From Thermodesulfobacterium sp. (lineage in GTDB: Bacteria > Desulfobacterota > Thermodesulfobacteria > Thermodesulfobacteriales > Thermodesulfobacteriaceae), in NCBI GenBank assembly GCA_017656385.1, contig JACDNX010000005.1, positions 1 through 64,000 of the forward strand: DNA of 64,000 nucleotides. Direction: 5' to 3'. Positions 61,905 through 64,000 of this stretch are shown here, piece after piece. The stretch's first letter is position 1. The number at the start of each line of letters is the position of its first letter. A program made the position numbers and the translations under genes. A model generated the notes under the pieces. That model was not told the DNA's origin. It was given only the letters and a program-made list of their open reading frames with translations, and made no database searches.

Positions 61905-62345
61905 ATGAAAATAAAAGTTTGGAGAAAAGATCCCAGAGCCAAATTACCAAAAAAGAGCACGGATCAATCTGTAGGATATGATTTGTTTGCCCTTGAAGAA
62001 GTTTCTGTAGAACCCAACCAGTTTACCCTTGTAAGAACAGGGCTGGTTATACAAACAGAACCTCCTTATGCTCTTTTTATTTTTCCTCGATCCTCTCTTT
62101 TTAAAAATAAAAGTCTAATATTACCCAATTCCGCAGGAATTATAGATTTTGATTACTGCGGAGAGGATGACGAAATCAAAATTCCTGTAGTAAATCTGGG
62201 AAAAGAAAAAGTTGTTATAAGAGCCTACGAAAAAATTGCTCAGGCTGTATTTATTAAAATTGGCAATCCAGAAATTGAAGAAATACAAGAACCTCCTAAA
62301 TCTTCTTCTAGAGGTGGTTTTGGATCTACTGGTGGTTATCTATGA
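61905..62345 (+). CDS. dut: Deoxyuridine triphosphatase (dUTPase)
   Basis: It hydrolyses dUTP to dUMP. The 146-residue protein shows all five family motifs: SVGYDLFA, PRSSLF, NSAGIIDFDYCGED, a short KIAQAVF and the C-terminal RGGFGSTGGYL, which closes over the nucleotide. It starts three bases after rex and its stop overlaps the thyX start (ATGA). dUMP from this enzyme is the direct substrate of ThyX next door. Confidence 0.93.
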   Translation: MKIKVWRKDPRAKLPKKSTDQSVGYDLFALEEVSVEPNQFTLVRTGLVIQTEPPYALFIFPRSSLFKNKSLILPNSAGIIDFDYCGEDDEIKIPVVNLGKEKVVIRAYEKIAQAVFIKIGNPEIEEIQEPPKSSSRGGFGSTGGYL

Positions 62346-63286
62346 ATTTATCTCTATTAAGAGTTATCCAAAAAGAATTAATCTTCCTTGTATATAAAAA
62401 TTTTGAAAAATCTTTATTATCTCATTTTATCTTTTTCAGTTATTTAGGTGCAAGGATTTGCTATGCAAAAACTCATCCTTTAGCTCTTTTTTTTGAAGAA
62501 AAATTTCAAAATTTTGAAAAATTTAAAAGCTTTTTATTAAATCTTAAAAAAGCAAAGCACTATAGTGTATTTTCTCATACTCCTATCTTTTTAAATACGC
62601 AAAGCCTTTCTGAAAAAGAAAAAAGTTTACTTGCTCAAAACTTTTTCAAAACTTTCTGGGATAATGAAAATGGCTATGCTCTTTTTAATTTAAGACATTT
62701 AGCAGAAAACTTAGAAGATAAAGAATTTAAAAAACTTATTGATATTGCTCCTGATCTTTCCTCCATAAATATTAAAATTTTTAAAAATTTTCAGCTTTTT
62801 TATGAAGGATCTTTTTCTAATCTACCTATAGAAATATTTAAAGAAGATAATAGTGTCTGGGCTACACCAGAGGTAATTATTATAGAAATTAAAATCAATC
62901 ATCCCTTTAACTGGATAGGAGTAATTGCACATAATTTTTCTCGTATTTTTTCCCATCAATTTGTAAGACACACATGGTTAAACTTTAATCAAAGGTCTCA
63001 CAGATATACGAATATTGAAAAATTTGTAATTCCTTCCACATTTGATGAAAAATGTAAAGATGTTTACGAAAAAATTATTAAATTAAGTTTAGAAACTTAT
63101 AAAGATTTATCAGGAAGTATAAAAAAAGAGGACACAAGATTTATAATTCCTCAGGGAGTAGCAACTTCAATTCTTGCTACTGCTCCGCTTTTTATCTGGG
63201 AAGATTTTATCAACAAGAGAGCAATACCTCAGGCTCAAGAAGAAATAAGAAAGTTAGCTTGTTTACTTAAAGAAAATTTGTTTTAA
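62342..63286 (+). CDS. thyX: Flavin-dependent thymidylate synthase, unusual ThyX motif
   Basis: It makes dTMP from dUMP using FAD and methylenetetrahydrofolate. The signature, usually RHR-x7-S with SxRY, appears as HQFVRHTWLNFNQRSHRY (residues 205-222): Thr replaces the third-position Arg, with S219, R221 and Y222 kept. The later KKEDTRFIIPQGVATSILAT block matches the family active-site strand. At 314 residues it is longer than typical ThyX (~220-250); the first ~50 residues carry YLGARICYAKTH, which corresponds to the usual N-terminus, with an insertion after it. The gene is coupled to dut. Confidence 0.85.
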   Translation: MNLSLLRVIQKELIFLVYKNFEKSLLSHFIFFSYLGARICYAKTHPLALFFEEKFQNFEKFKSFLLNLKKAKHYSVFSHTPIFLNTQSLSEKEKSLLAQNFFKTFWDNENGYALFNLRHLAENLEDKEFKKLIDIAPDLSSINIKIFKNFQLFYEGSFSNLPIEIFKEDNSVWATPEVIIIEIKINHPFNWIGVIAHNFSRIFSHQFVRHTWLNFNQRSHRYTNIEKFVIPSTFDEKCKDVYEKIIKLSLETYKDLSGSIKKEDTRFIIPQGVATSILATAPLFIWEDFINKRAIPQAQEEIRKLACLLKENLF

Positions 63287-63314
63287 AATTTTAAATTAGG
63301 TTATTATTGAGATT

Positions 63315-63387
63315 GAGCCTGTAGCTCAGTGGAAAGAGCACCAGCCTCCGGAGCTGGGTGTCGGGGGTTCAAATCCCCCCAGGCTCA
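63315..63387 (+). tRNA. tRNA-Arg (anticodon CCG)
   Basis: The stretch folds as a tRNA: acceptor GAGCCTG with CAGGCTC, D arm GCTCAGTGGAAAGAGC, and anticodon stem-loop CCAGC-CTCCGGA-GCTGG with anticodon CCG. The T arm contains the GTTCAAATC loop closed by GGGG/CCCC pairs, and the discriminator is A. CCA is not encoded. It stands alone, 28 bases after thyX. Confidence 0.95.
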
Positions 63388-63416
63388 CAGTAGATGTAAA
63401 TTACAAAAAAATTCTC

Positions 63417-64000
63417 ATGTCAGAAAAATTTATAATAGAAGATTCTCAATTTTTAAAGTTAGCTTACTCCTCTTCTTTAAAAAAGATTCTTATTTTTTCT
63501 CCAAAAAAAATTCTAAATGCTAATCCTGCCTTTTTAGAAATCTCAGAATATGCTTCTCAAGAACTTTATCAGCTTAAACTTTCAGATATAGTTAGTAAGG
63601 AATTTAAGATAAAGGCTAAAACCCTTGAAAAAACTTTATTAAAGAATGAAAGTATTTCAATATTAGAAAAATTTAAATTTATTAAAAAAAAGCGGTATTT
63701 CTTTTTGGCTTATTTGTTGTATAGAAAATTTATTTAGAGAGAAAGAAAATTTAGGAATTCTTGTTGGTATAGATATTACTTATGAAAAAAAGTGTGAACT
63801 CTTATTTTATACTTTAAAAAAATTAAATGAACTTATACTTAATGTTACCTTTGAAGAAGAACTTTTTGAAAAGATTTGCCCTTTGCTAGTAAAAAACTTA
63901 AATTTAGAATTAGCCTGGATTGGGATCCCAGATGAAGAGAAGGGTATTATAAAACCTATTTACCACTATGGATATAAAAAGAAGTATTTAGAAAAAATTA
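63417..64000 (+). pseudogene. PAS-GAF sensor protein with a one-base frameshift, cut by the window edge
   Basis: From the ATG at 63417 a PAS-like domain is read (FSPKKILNANPAFLEISEYA, then SQELYQLKLSDIVSKEF). The frame stops at 63735-63737. The plus-one frame, entered at a run of eight A (63684-63691), continues the PAS fold with SGISFWLICCIENLF and then REKENLGILVGIDIT. It runs on without a stop into a GAF-type start (EEELFEKICPLLVKNLNLEL, AWIGIPDEEKG) to the window edge. Seven As would restore one frame. This may be a sequencing or assembly error, a true mutation, or slippage. The output domain (kinase or diguanylate cyclase) lies outside. Confidence 0.65.

Noticed and set aside
1-64000. 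CRISPR array, insertion sequence, prophage or toxin-antitoxin pair
   Set aside because: I looked for regularly spaced repeats, transposase or integrase motifs and small paired genes and found none that hold up.

Overview
This is an AT-rich bacterial window (roughly 30% GC by eye) with very tight gene packing: stop/start overlaps are common and only one gap exceeds 300 bases. The content points to a thermophilic, strictly anaerobic sulfate or sulfur reducer of the Thermodesulfobacterium/Caldimicrobium kind. The reasons are a 16-heme HmcA-type cytochrome with its membrane complex, a radical-SAM enzyme of the siroheme-dependent haem pathway, a NIL-domain ferredoxin, Rex, ThyX and a CCG-domain Fe-S protein remnant. 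The genus is an inference; no rRNA is present.

Layout. 1-793 (minus): an FmdB zinc ribbon followed by the truncated hemC. 794-1170: a promoter and the decayed end of a CCG-domain Fe-S protein. 1171-4544 (plus): hldD, corC-like and lnt, an envelope cluster. 4498-12561 (minus): a chemotaxis operon (cheA with two CheW domains and a receiver, cheW, mcp, cheX) running into midA, a DeoC-RNase HI fusion and ubiX. 12636-20247 (minus): rimP-nusA-ylxR, pheA, a small HELVH protein, a second fmdB, an M48 protease, prmA, coaX and ldcA. 20319-27234 (plus, with tRNA-Gly on minus): a GalT-like HIT protein, a COG2509 flavoprotein, dnaN, gyrB, hpt and a 39-residue membrane protein.

27243-34717 (minus) is the main energy-metabolism locus. 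In transcription order it holds a TmcD-like beta-propeller, HmcE/TmcC, HmcF/TmcB, 16-heme HmcA, a 38-residue HmcD-like peptide, HmcB and HmcC, behind one promoter with an overlapping inverted repeat. It combines subunits that Desulfovibrio divides between its Hmc and Tmc complexes. It should pass electrons from periplasmic c-type cytochromes to the quinone pool and/or a cytoplasmic Fe-S acceptor.

34922-38984 (minus): a UvrA-like protein whose second ATPase site is degenerate, and PolX. 39197-41547 (plus): a D,D-carboxypeptidase and ugd. 41544-57516 (minus): MBL hydrolase, aroK, aroA, aroE, aroD, a stand-alone IMP cyclohydrolase, ahbC, a cysteine-substituted pseudo-receiver, a ClpX-like ATPase, priA, galU, an orphan protein, two PilT-type ATPases, NIL-ferredoxin and YcaO-TPR. 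57606-64000 (plus): mnmA, gatB, mtnA, rex, dut, thyX, tRNA-Arg and a frameshifted PAS-GAF sensor running off the edge.

The most promising loci are the Hmc/Tmc hybrid operon, the YcaO-TPR/NIL-ferredoxin pair, the DeoC-RNase HI fusion, the half-dead UvrA paralogue, and the ClpX-like ATPase beside the Cys-rich pseudo-receiver. No CRISPR array, insertion sequence, prophage or rRNA operon was seen.
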